Positions 1 to 12,414 of a DNA stretch of 64,000 nucleotides are shown here, piece after piece. Origin of the DNA: Proteromonas lacertae (lineage: Eukaryota > Sar > Bigyra > Opalinata > Proteromonadidae); NCBI GenBank assembly GCA_002245135.1, contig NGBS01000591.1, positions 62,001 through 126,000 of the forward strand, written 5' to 3'. Each line of letters begins with the position of its first letter. Within the stretch, counting starts at the first letter, position 1. Both the position numbers and the translations under genes were made by a program. The notes under the pieces are model-generated. The model ran no database searches, was not told the DNA's origin, and was given only the letters and a program-made list of their open reading frames with translations.

Positions 1-1039
1 ATATAATGCTAAAGTAAATCCTAAAACTACTATCATTCTATCATAACTTATGTTATGTAAATAATTGATGTAATTAATGATTAAGTATTTATTGACTTTT
101 GAACTGTAGTAGTTATTTTCATCAACATTGTACATTAATAACTCTTTTTGCTTATATATTTTACCTCTTAAATATCTATTTATGCAATTGAAATGTAACA
201 TAACATTCTCTTTAGAATCTATCATAATAAAGATATATATTTAAATATATAATTACGCTTAATTTCATCATAAAACATATTACATTGTTTTAAAAAGTAA
301 AAACACCCTGAAGTGAATTGATTAATTGGTAATTCTTTTATGCTTAAAATGTTTTTATGTTGTTTAAGTTCTTTATTTATATAATCCTGATCATTATTAA
401 CACTTCCTTTTCTATATATTGAATTATTTAGAATATGATAGAAAAAGTATAAAGTTCTATTGTTTCTATATATAAAACTATCAAACTAGATTAGTGATTA
501 TACTAAAATCCACTGTTTATTACTCCAGGTATATCTATAGATGCAACTATATCTTCTTTTCTTTCTATAAGAAAAGGAATTGGATTTTTATATAAATAAA
601 TATCCAAATCGCAAAGTAATACAGAATAACCATAATATAGAATTTTGTAAATTATTTCTATTTTAGATACTATTATTTTTGAATAATCATTATTCATATA
701 TATTACGTCTTCGTATAGATTCTTTATTACTCTACCCATTAGAATATTTTTGGTAAACTTTTTACAATAACTATATATATATTTATCAGTTGAAATAATT
801 AGTATATTTGTTATATTATTTGCATATATTGATGTAATCCAATAATTTTCGAATTGAAGTTTATATTTTTTTGATACTACTGATAAAAATATAATATTGT
901 CTACTGCTATATTCTTTATAAAATTTTTAGAACATTGTTTGAATAAACTATCACAGATTATATTATTTGATATTGTAGTCCAAAGTAAATTAGAAATAAT
1001 GATTATAATGAACAAAATGTTAATATAAAGGCTAATCAT
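1..1039 (-). CDS. Nucleotide-diphospho-sugar transferase-like protein, partial
   Basis: A membrane-anchored or secreted glycosyltransferase of the Nucleotid_trans type, cut by the left edge of the window. The N-terminus is a hydrophobic signal/anchor. A DxD-like CDLD follows a helix of the form KIEIIYKILYYGY, as in this family, then INSGF, NDQDY and a QFTSG segment, and MLHFN near the end. I read three exons: 1039-504, 477-257 and 218 to beyond position 1. The introns at 478-503 (26 nt) and 219-256 (38 nt) have GT..AG ends and restore the frame exactly, with NSGF running straight into the next conserved block. It should transfer a sugar in the secretory pathway; donor and acceptor cannot be read from sequence. 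Family assignment is from motifs only. Confidence 0.72.
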
Positions 1040-1430
1040 TTGTAGTTTGTTAGAAGCATAAAATTACTTTTCTTTAAGTAATTAGAAGCATCTACTATAA
1101 GAGTTAGTAGAAACCATCAACAACTTATACCAAAAATGCTAATACAAGAAGTCTTGCAGATTTTCAGTATTTAGAATTATGAACAAATATATCGAATTTA
1201 TTAATGAAAAAATGTATATATAAAACAAAGAATTAAAGAAAAAAAGTGTGTAATATTTTTCAACGTTGCTATAAATTATATAAACAATCTTATAAAAACT
1301 CTATAGTTAACATCACATCATTATGCTTAGCAATAAGAATGAAATATTTATATTCTATTACAAACTCATCAATTTGAATTATTTATTCATACTCCCTTTA
1401 TAATTTAACAGATAATCATTATTTAATTAA

Positions 1431-1513
1431 TAATTATGGATAATAATTTTGGTTGAAATATTAATAAAAAGATCAATATGAATGATACAATTCTCTCCTA
1501 TTATCCATAATTA
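1431..1513. repeat. Short inverted repeat between two glycosyltransferase genes
   Basis: A 15-bp perfect inverted repeat (TAATTATGGATAATA and its complement at 1499-1513) encloses about 53 bp. ACTCCCTTT-like direct repeats lie outside both arms. It could be a small MITE or a transcription-end hairpin. The rest of 1040-1552 is AT-rich sequence in which I see no gene. Confidence 0.35.
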
Positions 1514-1552
1514 CTCCCTTTTATTTCATTAAAATACGTAAATTAAAAATTT

Positions 1553-2356
1553 TCAATATTTAACCGGATGATATATAATATTCTTAGTTAAATTATCTAT
1601 TAGTAATTTCTCTAATTCACCTTTAGTTTTAATTAATTTACCAAAGCCTTGATATTTATCATAATCATTTCTATCCATTTCTCTTACTGATAGTTTATAG
1701 TATAAAGCAGTTTCAATAATCATTTGTTCCACTTGAGCATGTCTTTTAAGTTTAAATTCCCTATTTAGTGCATTTCTCATTTTAGCTGACAGTCTATGAA
1801 TGTGAGTTGCAACATAATATGTTTTATTTGATCTACTGCGTTTATATTCGTTTGTAACGCAATTATTCCATACTGTAGAAAAGTAAGAAGTATAATGGTA
1901 TGTTATTAAATCATCCTTAAATTTATCATATTTATTTAAAAAATAATATATATTTCCAGTATATATAACATCCTGATCAAACACCCACAAATATTTATAA
2001 TATAATTTATAAATATTATCCCAAAGTAAATAATGTTCAGAATGCAGTATCCACATATAAAATGACTCTGATTTATTTTTACATTTTCCACCCATCCTCC
2101 TGACTTCTGGATATTTTTCTAGTACTAATTTTCTAGCAATACAATAAGTTGTTATACCATAAGTCACATTTTTGCATATATCTATTAGAATAATAACATC
2201 ATATATATTTGATAATTCTTTCCTATACTCTCTTATTCTTTTCAATTGATTAAGCGTCAATGAAGTAACTCTAAATAATAATATTGATTTTTGATTATTT
2301 GTTATAACGAAGATATATAATACTATAAATAAATATATAAAATTATTAACAACCAT
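1553..2356 (-). CDS. Putative secretory glycosyltransferase-like protein
   Basis: An uninterrupted 267-residue protein beginning with a strongly hydrophobic N-terminal segment (about residues 3-25), so it is probably a type II membrane or secreted protein. The core around residues 115-145 reads WVFDQDVIYTGNIYYFLNKYD, which has the layout of a nucleotide-sugar-binding DxD region followed by a short helix. The previous gene on the same strand is also glycosyltransferase-like, so the two may act in the same glycan pathway. I do not recognise the exact family, and no partner or substrate can be named. The ATG used is the only sensible start, because it places the hydrophobic segment at the extreme N-terminus. 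Length fits a compact Golgi enzyme. Confidence 0.5.
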   Translation of the reverse strand: MVVNNFIYLFIVLYIFVITNNQKSILLFRVTSLTLNQLKRIREYRKELSNIYDVIILIDICKNVTYGITTYCIARKLVLEKYPEVRRMGGKCKNKSESFYMWILHSEHYLLWDNIYKLYYKYLWVFDQDVIYTGNIYYFLNKYDKFKDDLITYHYTSYFSTVWNNCVTNEYKRSRSNKTYYVATHIHRLSAKMRNALNREFKLKRHAQVEQMIIETALYYKLSVREMDRNDYDKYQGFGKLIKTKGELEKLLIDNLTKNIIYHPVKY

Positions 2357-2719
2357 TAATATATAATCAACTAGGCTAATCCATAAAAATATTAAAATAG
2401 TTATAAAATTTCTATATAATTATTTTAAATCTTTATTAAGATATGTATTTTTTTTAGTTTCTTAAATATTATTGTAATTTTTAAAAGACCATATAATGTG
2501 TAGTATGTACACAAAATTTCATTGCATTTAATCTTTTCAGTATTTTATGGCGGATTATTTACATCAAATTCTCAAATTGTCATTCTTAATACATATTTGT
2601 AAATAACTCTCTTTGAGTAATAATAATATTTGTATATAAACAATTCCAAATTAATTTCTCTATACATTTAATATTCTTTACAATCTATACAAAATAACTG
2701 GATAGAGAATAAAAGAGAA

Positions 2720-3345
2720 AAAGAAATTATAAGTTTGATAAGAGCTTCAAAAATTTATTTTATGTTATTGGCTAAATAATTTAACAAAATCAATCAATTA
2801 TATGCTTCTTCATTATTTTTTGTTTTAAATGCTCCAGTTATAACACATCTATTTCCTAAACTATCTAAATATTCATATTCTTTAAGCTATCTCCATAATA
2901 ATTAAGTTCTTCTCTTTTTGGATTGTCATAAAGAGTCTGATTAAATACTCCCATTTCAATTCGATTTGAACTAAGTATGTAAACAGTATTTGGTTCTGAT
3001 AATATATTATCATTAATCACTTCTTTCACTCCTTCATATGATTCTATTTATCTTTGAATCACTTTATCATTGCTTATTGACATATTTGAACTAATATTAC
3101 ATGATTTTAATTCATCTTCATCATATATATGAACCATTAAATCATCAAATTTGGATATATTTAGATCTTACTTTGATTATATCAAATATGACAAATCTGA
3201 TATTTTATATTTATTTCTTTCATTAACTAGAGAAAGAGGTAATTATATAACATTGAAGAGGATAAATGGATTTCAACTTGAATATATTTATCAATATTGC
3301 TTCTGTTTTATATCAGAATCGAATTCTATGTTATATTTCTGCATT
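2720..3345 (-). pseudogene. Decayed coding remnant, unidentified
   Basis: On the minus strand a protein-like reading can be followed through several breaks. It contains FDDLMVHIYDEDELKSCNI, then a TAA, then SYEGVKEVINDN and EPNTVYILSSNRIEMGVF. A one-base shift near 2889 moves it to SLGNRCVITGAFKTKNNEE. The composition resembles the neighbouring BTB/SPRY and LRR genes, but I cannot name the family. At least two stops and one frameshift make it inactive unless assembly errors are responsible. The flanks (2357-2719 and 3346-3477) show nothing coding. Confidence 0.4.
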
Positions 3346-3477
3346 TAAAGAAAAATATGTAACGAATATATTTTTATTATTATAAAACTCAATATGCAGC
3401 ATATATATGTGCATTTTACTATTGATCTAGACACGCACTGATGACATACTAACAAATAAAAAATAGTAATGTTAATA

Positions 3478-5575
3478 TTAAAAGTGATATTTATTTTGAT
3501 GAGAAACTGATAATAATTCAATTGAAATATATCCACCTAACACCGCATATGAATATAATGGAGAAGGTAAATCTTTAACAAGTAAAACAGGAGATGAATC
3601 ATTATGACTTATCCACCATTCTCTTTTATTCATATCAACTATCACTTCATAAATTGAACCATCTCCATGATTTTTGAAATTTGGATTTTTATTAACAATT
3701 CTTCCAATATGACATCTTGAAGTAATATCTTGACTTTTACCATAAAATGCCCAATAATTACATGTTGTTGGTTGATTATGAATGTATTTACCAGAATATG
3801 TATTATCAGTTGATAATCCTAACATCATACCATCATAATAATTTCCATTTTGATGAAATTTATATTTGATATGATAAACTCCATTTTCCATTTTCTTATT
3901 TAAATAACAATGATTATGAAAACCATTTATATTTGTTATTGTTTTTCCATTATTTGAGATTGATATTCCATCACTTTTGTTTAATTTTGTGAATTTCACA
4001 TCAACAAATTCTAATGAAATTTTGAATTTCTTTTCATTTAGAATATTCTTACATATTATTTCATATTCTCTCTTTTCTATTTCTTTATTCACTTTTCCAT
4101 GAATTATTCCACTCTCTTTGTCTATCATTAAACCATCAACTAATGAAGGATTGATTGAAAATTCACATCGATTTCCATCAAATGATGGGATTATTGACAT
4201 TTCTTCATCTGATATAAATGAAAATTCTGATTGAGGATATGAAAATGATGTGATTTCTTTTGTTTTTAATTCACTCAATAATTCTTTATCTTTCATTATT
4301 ACAATCATTTCTTTTTCTTCTTTAAAACTCAATTTATTCTCTTTTATATATTCTATTAATAATTCTTTAGATTTGGAATTTAGATAATTATCCTCATTCA
4401 ATATTCTAAAAAGAATCTCTTTTCCACATACTTCTTCTATTATTGAAATATTCTTTCTATCATCAACAAACAAATATAAACATTTCATTGTTCGATTTCT
4501 TTTATTCTCATTATATTCTATACATAATCTATCCAATATAGTTCTCTTTTCGATATTTGAGATATATTCTATTTAAATATATTTTTGTATTTATACTTTC
4601 CATTTTCACATTCTTATATTTCATTATCATCAATGCTATTTCGGTCATTTTTATGTTATTCATTTCTAATATACACATTATTTCATCACTCAATTCTTCT
4701 TCTTTCATCTTTTCCAATATTCCTCTTTCTTCTTCATTAAATACTTCTTCTTCATTATCTTCATTGTATTTGTTGATTATTACTTTTTGAATTCTCTCAT
4801 CTTTTATTAAACATAATTCTATATGATTTTTACATTCATTTTTCTTTAATTCTATTTTCATTTCTTTCAACATTTCTTTATTCTCTTTTTCTATCTTTTT
4901 CTCTTTTATCTTTTCACCATCGATATCTTCTTCTATCAATTGTTTAAAATCATCTTCTATCTCTTCATTATCTTTCTCATTCTTTTGGAATTTATACCAT
5001 TTCAATAACCGATTTAATAACCAACTCTCACTTCGAATTATCACATCTTTCATATTTAATATCTCAATCAAATTATTCATTTCTAATCTCAACAAATATT
5101 CATTCTTATATAAATATTTATATCCTCGCTTTTCTATTTCCATATTTTTCAAGTCTTCTATTTCTCTCAAACATCCACCAAATATATTACATATATGAAT
5201 TAATTTCATTAATACTTCATCATCTATATAATTCTTCACAAATTCATAACAATCATTTATTATCTCTTTTTCACAATAACATAAACAAAACATCAACGCT
5301 TCACATACACTCTCTTTACAGATTATCAATTCACCACCACTGTAGTATTTCTCCATCTCATAATATCCAATTTCTTCGATTTCTTCATATAACTCTAAAA
5401 CTCCAACACACTCACGATCTAACAACAGTTTCTTTACAGTTTCATTTTTATTCACTAAAATTGACTTGATTGACATTATTCGGCTATCTCCAATCTTCAC
5501 TTCTATATCACCAAAACCACTTTCGACTAATTTTCGACATAATCTATCATAAAAATAAATACAAAATATACCCAT
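3478..5575 (-). CDS. BTB-BACK-type protein with C-terminal SPRY-like domain
   Basis: One gene of two exons, 5575-4597 and 4568-3478, joined by a 28-nt GTAT..ATAG intron (4569-4596) that puts both halves in one frame, about 689 residues. The N-terminal third has a BTB-like start (FGDIEVKIGDSRI, then KSILVNKN...LLLDRE) and a helical BACK-like region. The middle is acidic and lysine-rich. Then comes a short beta segment of the type GLMIDKESGIIHGKV, as found in putative-Ig repeats of protist proteins, and the end resembles a SPRY fold (GVYHIKYKF, YDGMMLGLS, YWAFYGKS, EWWISHND, YAVLGGYIS). BTB-BACK proteins commonly act as Cullin-3 substrate adaptors, with the C-terminal domain binding the target. 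That role is inferred. The BTB identification is weaker than the SPRY one. Confidence 0.6.
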
Positions 5576-5960
5576 CTTCTCTTATGCTTTTATTCACTTT
5601 TATTATCATCTTTATGTAAATATATAACAAAAATAACGAAATTTGATTTTTATCAAAATTTTGAATAACCTAAAAATTAAAAAGATGAAAAACATTCTAT
5701 ATATCAAATTTAAAGATTATATTTGTATATAAATTCCTTCATTATGCTCAATAAAATGGTAAAATGTGAATAATATAATGAAATGTGTTTACTTTTATAA
5801 AGTAGGTGTGTTAATATGTTTTTGGTATTTTATTAATATATATATGTGATTTTTTAATTATGTGAATATATAAAAGTATAATAATATTTGATAACTAGTG
5901 AAAATAACGCAAATGAGTGAAGTGAGTATTATTATTATTATACTCCAAACCTTATCTAAA
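5576..5960. other. Intergenic, no gene seen
   Basis: AT-rich spacer upstream of the BTB/SPRY gene. I find no ORF, RNA gene or clear repeat in it apart from short AT runs. The promoter of the BTB/SPRY gene must lie in its left part. Confidence 0.5.
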
Positions 5961-6400
5961 TCAGTTGCATTTTTCATCAAGCATGTCTATCATTTCTTTT
6001 TTTGTAAATGGAGGTATATACATCACCAATGGACATCTTTTGCTTTGAATATGTAAGTAATCCAAAATGTATTTCATCATGTCTTCTATTATAAAGTTAA
6101 TCTTATTTATACTTAATTCATATGCTATAACTTGCTTTAATGACATTCTTTTCACATATATATTAGTAAATGACTTATAATTCTTAACTGAATTGGAAAT
6201 ATATATTAATTCTTCTTCAGGTTTTAATATAAAATGTCCTAACTCATTACTCCATTTTGATTGAAACTGATATTTTAATATAATCTATTAAAGAGTTTTT
6301 ATGTTGATATGCATTTTTGTAACATTCTAATCTAACATATTTGCATAACTAATTCAAAAGAAGTCTATTAAATATATTTATTTTATTAAAAATGATTGAT
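5961..6400 (-). pseudogene. Unidentified coding remnant with one frameshift
   Basis: Two minus-strand readings join if a single base is skipped near 6275. The upstream part reads CKYVRLECYKNAYQHKNSLI. The downstream part includes QSKWSNELGHFILKPEEE, then residues ending YIPPFTKKEMIDMLDEKCN before a stop. The chemistry looks like a real soluble helical domain, but I cannot identify it. No start codon is visible upstream, so it is a fragment. It lies just downstream of the damaged tubulin-chaperone gene on the same strand. Confidence 0.35.
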
Positions 6401-6483
6401 TTCTATTCTTATGAATTATAAATATTTATCAAAGAGTAAATCATTATTTCATATCTCAAGACATTAATATAATTAACATGTGA

Positions 6484-8190
6484 TTATTTATTCATCCTGA
6501 AATTCAATTTCTTCTTCTCTTCCAATTGCTTTTCTAATTCTTCATCATATCCTTCAATCACTATCATTGCATCATCACTCATTCCGTAATATTCTAAATT
6601 CTTTTCCACATCATCAATCGGACTTAACATCATCTCATCTTTTACTTCATAGATAATGGTAAAGTTTTACTTATTCTTTGATCTCAGAAATTTCTTGAGA
6701 TCTCGATTTCTGAGTAGCAAATGGAATCATTTAAAAGTTGAGGATAATTCTTTACCACATTATTCTTAAATTCAGCTGAACAATTTACCCATTCATTGTA
6801 ATCTTTAAAGTTGTTTTCCTCCATTATATCAGTTATCCATTCTATGTACTCGTCTTATGTCACTTCCATTTAGTCTAGTTAATGTTGGAATTCGAGCGAT
6901 TATTTCTGGACGATATATCTCTGGACAAAAATCTTTTGTTAATGGAGTTTCTTTTAAACGTAAAGTTTTTTGTTGACAATTTACTTATATTACTGTTATG
7001 ACAATTTACTATTTCTACTGTTGTAAAAATTGGTAATTCTCTATATATATATTTTTTAATAATATACTCATTAATATCTCCTAATGGATTATATCCAAAT
7101 AATAATACTTCTAATTTTGGTAATTTGATTATTTCATTGAAATTATTCCATTTATCAATATCATTATGACATAAGTCAAATACTCGTAAATGACTAAATA
7201 CACCTTTAGGGATTCCAGAAGATAATTCTTTTATATGATTTCCTACTAAATATAATTCCATTAATTTTGGTAAATAAGGAGAAATTGTTACTATATTACA
7301 CCATAATACTTTGGTATATGATAATATTAAATCCTATTTATATTATTATAATTGTATAATGTTTATATTTATATATTAATACAGTTAAGTGATTAAAGGC
7401 ATTTTCCATTATTGATTTCATTGGTAATGTTTTTGTATTATTATTTTCATCACTTTCAGTTGTAGTTGGAGCTGGTGGAATATTTGATTCAGTTGTTATT
7501 GTTGTTGATGATGATGAAGTTGATAAGGCTGATTCAGTTAAAGCATGACCAATTTTAGATACATCATTCCATTCTATAAATATAAATAATTTAAATAATA
7601 CATACTAAAATCAAATTTTCATGAATATCTACTCTTTGAAGATTCTTAGCCATTACAGATAATACTTTTTCATCACCTATTTCACTCACACACTCATTGG
7701 GAGTTGAAGCTACCTAAATTTGATCTAATTTTTGATATTCTCTAGAGTATTACATTATTATCATTATTATAGAATAAATATATTATCTTTTTACCTCCTA
7801 CTAGTTTTGCCTCTACCGATTTACCCTTTTCAGTCTCTACAAACATATCTTCACCAACTCCACCCATTTCATCCTCTCATACTCTTGGGAGTATCTGTCT
7901 TGTAATGCCTGAATCAATGTCTTTCCAGTTTCTAACATCTTTGGTTTGACAAATGAGCCCATTTTCTCACCACATGTGAAATATCTTATCACATTTCCAT
8001 CAGAATCAGTAACTGAACCATCATACTTCCCTCTTCCTTCTAGATCTTACTCAACACCTATGAATGATTGGTCTTGATCCTTTGATATGCAAACAGGACC
8101 AATGTACCTTACAGTGCCTTTTATTTTGACATTTTCTTTATCTGCAACACGTTGTCCAAATAATAATGAATAATAAAGGGAAATGAGTAC
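6484..8190 (-). pseudogene. TBCE: Tubulin-specific chaperone E homologue, damaged
   Basis: The domain order is that of TBCE, the cofactor that takes beta-tubulin-bound alpha-tubulin through heterodimer assembly. A CAP-Gly domain lies at about 8150-7960 (KGTVRYIG, GRGKYDGSV, RYFTCGEK, GSFVKP). Leucine-rich repeats follow at about 7700-6890 (LMELYLVGNHIKEL, HLRVFDLCHNDID, LPKLEVLLFGYNPLGDI). An ubiquitin-like tail ends at 6484. Short introns fall at about 7799-7718, 7607-7578 and 7370-7325. Damage: the conserved Trp of the CAP-Gly core is a TAA (about 8050), there is a frameshift near 7880 and at least two more near 6860-6670, and no in-frame ATG is visible at the 5' end, which abuts the transposon block. 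The gene is probably dead here. If assembly errors explain the shifts, the TAA still needs explaining. Confidence 0.72.
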
Positions 8191-8262
8191 AGTTTGAAAC
8201 CCCTATTTTTTGGGGTTTTTGTATTCGAAACCCTATATGGTTTTTTTATTCGTTACTTTTTG
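8190..8262. repeat. Hairpin pair at the gene/transposon boundary
   Basis: AAACCCC, six T-rich bases, then GGGGTTT forms a 7-bp stem, followed by a second weaker hairpin (AAACCCTATATGGTTT). These sit exactly where TBCE similarity stops and the Polinton-like genes begin. They may mark an element end, but no matching inverted copy was found on the right side. Confidence 0.3.
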
Positions 8263-8403
8263 TTTTCGAAAATATAGTCGTTATGCTTCAAATCTAATTT
8301 GCAAAAAATACTCAATTATGTTATTATGCATTGAAAACATCACCAATCATTTTTTTATTATGCATATACACACCCCCAACACATAGATAATTGATTGAGT
8401 TGA

Positions 8404-8777
8404 TTAGTCAAAAACATTAGATCTAATGATTAGTGATTCTTCTTCAGCTTCTTTAATGACTTCACTCAGTCTATTTCTGTAGAACTCTATTTTCGGTGGA
8501 TTGACTGATGAAGGGAAATTGTAGTATATATTTATACATTGACCTACTACATTTTGATGCTTGAAAATATCATCAACAAGGAATGTATGGAGCTTACTTC
8601 TGACTGCTGCTGTCTGGTCTCCATAAAATTTCATTACATCATGCCATTTGCAACCATTATCTCTAATGAACTCCAATTCTCTCTGAAATGTTAATCTTCC
8701 TTTTCTATTATTGTAAATGGCTGAATGATTGATCGAATGTCTCTTACTTTCTTAATTAGGTCTGGGACAACTATCAT
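8404..8777 (-). pseudogene. Small Polinton-region protein, frameshifted
   Basis: The ATG at 8777 overlaps the TGA of the preceding large gene as ATGA, so this belongs to the same compact gene set. The first frame gives MIVVPDLIKKVRDIRSI and then goes out of frame. The reading resumes as NNRKGRLTFQRELEFIRDNG and continues to a stop at 8404 (GCKWHDVMKFYGDQ, HTFLVDDIFKHQN). Without the frameshift near 8715 it would encode about 120 residues, mostly helical. I do not recognise it. The single shift may be a mutation or a sequencing error. There is no transmembrane segment. Confidence 0.45.
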
Positions 8778-10272
8778 CTTAAAATCACTATAGTTTTTGC
8801 CATTGATGGCATAGCTTTTGATAATTCACTAATACCTTTAACTGCAGCAGCAGTTGTTGCATCACCTCCATTTGCAGCTGCAGCTACAGTTGCTGCTGTT
8901 TTTAATGTATCACCTACATTTTTTGCATCTATATTTCCAATATTAGAAAATTTGTAGAAGAATGGAACTAATTGAAATAAGTATCGAACATATGGATGAG
9001 TATTGAACATAAATGAAACACCAAAGTTATACAACAAGTCTACAGGTAACATTGATTTAACTTTTTCTGAATTACCATAATACAAGTCAGTGATAGCAGG
9101 TAATCTACCACCTGACAGCATACGAATTATTTCATAGTAGTCGAAAATGAAGTACCACATTACATACAAGAACCCTGATGTTGGTAGTTTAGATTTTTTC
9201 CATAACCAATAAGCCAAACATGTCATTACTATTGCACGAACATATATCATTGCATGATCTACTTCAAACATTTGAGGAGTAACTCCACCTACCAAATATG
9301 ACTTCATTGTATAGTATATTTGTGGAAATATCCTAAATACATTCTCTACACACAGGAACAAATTACCAGCAAAACCCATAAAATCAGATTCACGTAATGA
9401 ATCGAGTGCTTTTTGAAATTGTGAATTTTCAAATTGTGCCCATGAACTACAAGCAGTTTTCACTAAACCAATAGCTATTTCATATTTTTGTTTATTATCT
9501 GCATTCACCCACTCTTGAGGAAGTGAGTGACCTAACTTCTCTCTGTTATAATCAAAGTTAATGAAATCTCTACTATTCTGTGATGCTATTTCATTCAGTT
9601 CTCTATATTTATCTTCATTAATCCATGTATGCGGTTCTTTATCTATATCTATAGCACTATTCACCAGTTCTTGATTTTTTGGATCTAATGCCCATCTATA
9701 AAATTTTGATCTTTCTAATATCTCTTGATCATCCATATATCTTTGTGCCTTTTGATTATTCATTGCAATATATTCTTTTACTTTTTCAGCTCGATTCGGA
9801 TCAAAATTATATGGATCTGAATATTGATTGATCTTACTTACTCCATCAACTAATTCATTCTGCAAATACTCCTGCTGTAATAATAGTTTGTTATAATATT
9901 CTATTGCATCTTTATCATTACCTGTTAATTTATCCCAAGTTGAGGTCAACCAATCTTGTCTATAATTTTTATAGGCTGCTAATTGAGGATTCTTTTCTAT
10001 AATCTCTTGTAATGATTTATAATTTTGTAATTTAGGAAATTTTTGTAACAAAGGATATGTAACTCTATTCATTCCATTATCATATGCCTGAACATCTGCT
10101 TCTGTAACATATTCAGGCCAATTCAAAAGATAGCTTCTTGGATTAGATGTATCTAATTCTGCTAATGGATATGTTCCTCTTAAATGTCCTGTTTTATGTT
10201 CACGATCTAGCATATCATAAAAATTAATATGATAATTGTTAGGCAACATTGAAGCATAATTATCTGTAATGT
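8774..10272 (-). pseudogene. Polinton-region large protein, copy A, C-terminal part
   Basis: An open 490-residue stretch without a natural start, because homology to copy B (14820-16634) extends upstream to 10272 and then stops abruptly at foreign DNA. The two copies share HLRGTYP/NLRGTPA-type, LLLQQEYLQNELxDGVSKI and SQNSRDFINFDYNREK blocks. They also share a hydrophobic segment around FLYVMWYF.DYYEIIRMLSGG, and both end in an Ala-rich tail. It probably continues from the fragment at 11895-12437 and perhaps from 12365-13609, giving a protein of 700-1000 residues with several membrane segments. The family is unknown to me; a structural or membrane role in the virus-like element is inferred from size, position and duplication. 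It is inactive here because the insertion removed about 70 codons seen in copy B. Confidence 0.55.
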
Positions 10273-10660
10273 TGGTGGGATGAGAGTAAAGAGAAATTAA
10301 TTCAAAGATTAGGTATTTCTGATGTAGATGAGACTGTGCGCATTACACCTAATATGTTCCTTGAGTGTGTTAACAAGATTAAGGAGAAAAGAAACCCATC
10401 TTTTGAAAAAAACTCATCAATTATTAGAAAGTATTATTATGATGAATCATGAAGCTAATATATTACCTCCTCCTCCTCCTAATGATAATAGTAATAAAGA
10501 AATAGAAGAAATACAAGTCAAGCTTGAAAATGACAATGACAATGTCAATCTCACAGATTATGACTTATCTCCAATATCACCAAGATCCATTAAGGATGAA
10601 TATATTAATAATAACCAATGTCTTGTAAGTTAGTTTATTGATAATAAATACATTACTTTG
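10273..10660 (+). pseudogene. Unidentified coding fragment inserted in copy A
   Basis: A plus-strand reading starts abruptly with WWDESKEKLIQRLGISDVDE, continues through VRITPNMFLECVNKIKEK, shifts by one near 10440, then gives a proline run and LTDYDLSPISPRSIKDEY. It ends at a GTAAGT that could be a splice donor (about 10626). Its left limit is the exact point where copy A homology ends, so it arrived with or before the neighbouring hAT remnant. The family is not recognised; the charged, helical look suggests a captured host exon or part of a transposon gene. Confidence 0.35.
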
Positions 10661-10808
10661 ATTAATTTTGTTTTCTTATATAAGATTCTCATAAACACAC
10701 ATGGACTTTGATGTAATAACTGTTTTGCTTTCAGTTCTCGTATTTGTATTGTATATGATAGCTTTGGCTCTTTTCAAATACTTAAAGGCACACAATTGTA
10801 TTCCAAAC

Positions 10809-11894
10809 CAGGGTTGTATAAATCGGTCATGACCGACGGAGAAAACCGATCGGTCGTAGGTCAATAAATAAATGTTGACCGACACCAGGCTGTAGTAACT
10901 ATTAGCTGACCTCCTCCTAAACATGTGATATTAATAATATTATCTAACTGTACATATTGAATTCAAGCTCTATATATCATTCTATAAAATACCCAATTAA
11001 CCGTCGGTCGATGTGCTTTTTTCTTTCTTCATAATTGAATCTAACCTTACCAATGAGTTATTCTATTGTGTTATATATGTAATATAAAGTATAGAATGAT
11101 TATAAAAATTTGAAAGAAAAAATGGCAAACTTTTAGCTTGACATTAATCATTTCTTAAAATTATCATAAATGTATCTAATATAATCTATCATTATATATT
11201 CTAGGAGTATAGTTTTACCAATTGGAGCGGCTCGTGAAGTTATTGCCTTAAAAGAGGCAAATATGCTTAAACATCTTAATTTTAACTTTTACAAAACCTT
11301 TTGGTATAATATGTTAAAGATAAAAAGCCTTGATAAATGCATTTGCAGTAAAAAGAAAGAGATTAATTATGCCAAATGAAGTACAAGAATATTTTCAATA
11401 TGATATTCATTACAGCACCTCTGAAACCATTGGAAATATCTGGCTATCATTAAAGTCCAAGTTTCCTAGGGTATACATACTTGCCAATAACAGTTTAAAC
11501 AGTCTAGCAACATCTTCAGAGCCAGAAAGAATATTTTCAGAGGCTGGACAAATAAGTAACTTATCCAAATCAAATTTATCATGTGATAGATTACAAATGA
11601 AACTGATGATTAGTAGAAATAAATAAGAACATAATTATATAAAATACCTAATTATTGTTGAGTATTAAATTGTAATTCTTTATAAAAAGTTAAAAATTAT
11701 TTAATTGAATTGAAAATATATGAATCAAGTATTAAAATATATTATAAGATAGTTTTTATGAAGGGAAAATTAGTATATAATGAATTAAAATAGATTTTAT
11801 AATATACGGCTTGTATGGCTTGACCGACCGACGGTCAAGGCAAAACCTATAGGTTTTGACCTATCTCCGTCGGTAACAGATAAATACAACCCTG
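10809..11894 (+). mobile_element. hAT-family transposon remnant
   Basis: The ends are an imperfect terminal inverted repeat: CAGGGTTGTAT at 10809 and its complement ending at 11894. Repeated GACCGACGG-type subterminal motifs lie at both ends. The 1086-bp interior holds only the C-terminal dimerisation part of a hAT transposase, so it is a deletion derivative. The 8-bp flanks (TTCCAAAC and TATAATAC) do not match, so the expected 8-bp target duplication is absent. The left junction must have been rearranged together with the fragment at 10273-10660. Confidence 0.6.
11205..11626 (+). pseudogene. hAT transposase C-terminal fragment
   Basis: The last 98 codons carry the hAT dimerisation signature: SLATSSEPERIFSEAGQI with SCDRLQMKLMI following, the region that lets hAT transposases pair. 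A further reading upstream (11205-11370, LKEANMLKHLNFNFYKTFW) is in another frame, so the gene is broken as well as truncated. The catalytic RNase H-like part and BED zinc finger are missing. It lies in the plus orientation inside the CAGGG terminal repeats. It cannot encode an active transposase. Confidence 0.65.
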
Positions 11895-12377
11895 TATAAT
11901 ACCACTATTACAACCTAATTTCTTAGTAGCCAAGAGATGCCTCCGTGGGATACTCTCTAATTTTAGTTTATTTCTTCTGTGATGTTTCTTATGATTGAAA
12001 TGAACATGTTTTCTTCTACCTGAACCTGTCTTTGGATATCCATCTAAAGACATACCAAATAAACCATAATTTACTTTTGGCCATAAATGATATTCACTAC
12101 CCATACCATTAATTAAATTACACACATCTGATCGTGCTTCTGGAACACTACGACCACATTGATATTTGAAATAATGTAAGTAATCTACTAATTGATCTAT
12201 TGTTCCTCCATAGCTGGAATACTTTGATATAATATCTAATGGCAATCCTACATTTTTACATACATTTTCTAAATCTTGTTTTGTATTATTCATAACCATT
12301 TGCTTAACTGATTCATAATCATATTGATTAATCAAAAATGGTTGTATTTTTTCCATAATAGCATCTACATTATATCT

Positions 12378-12414
<37 letters not shown>

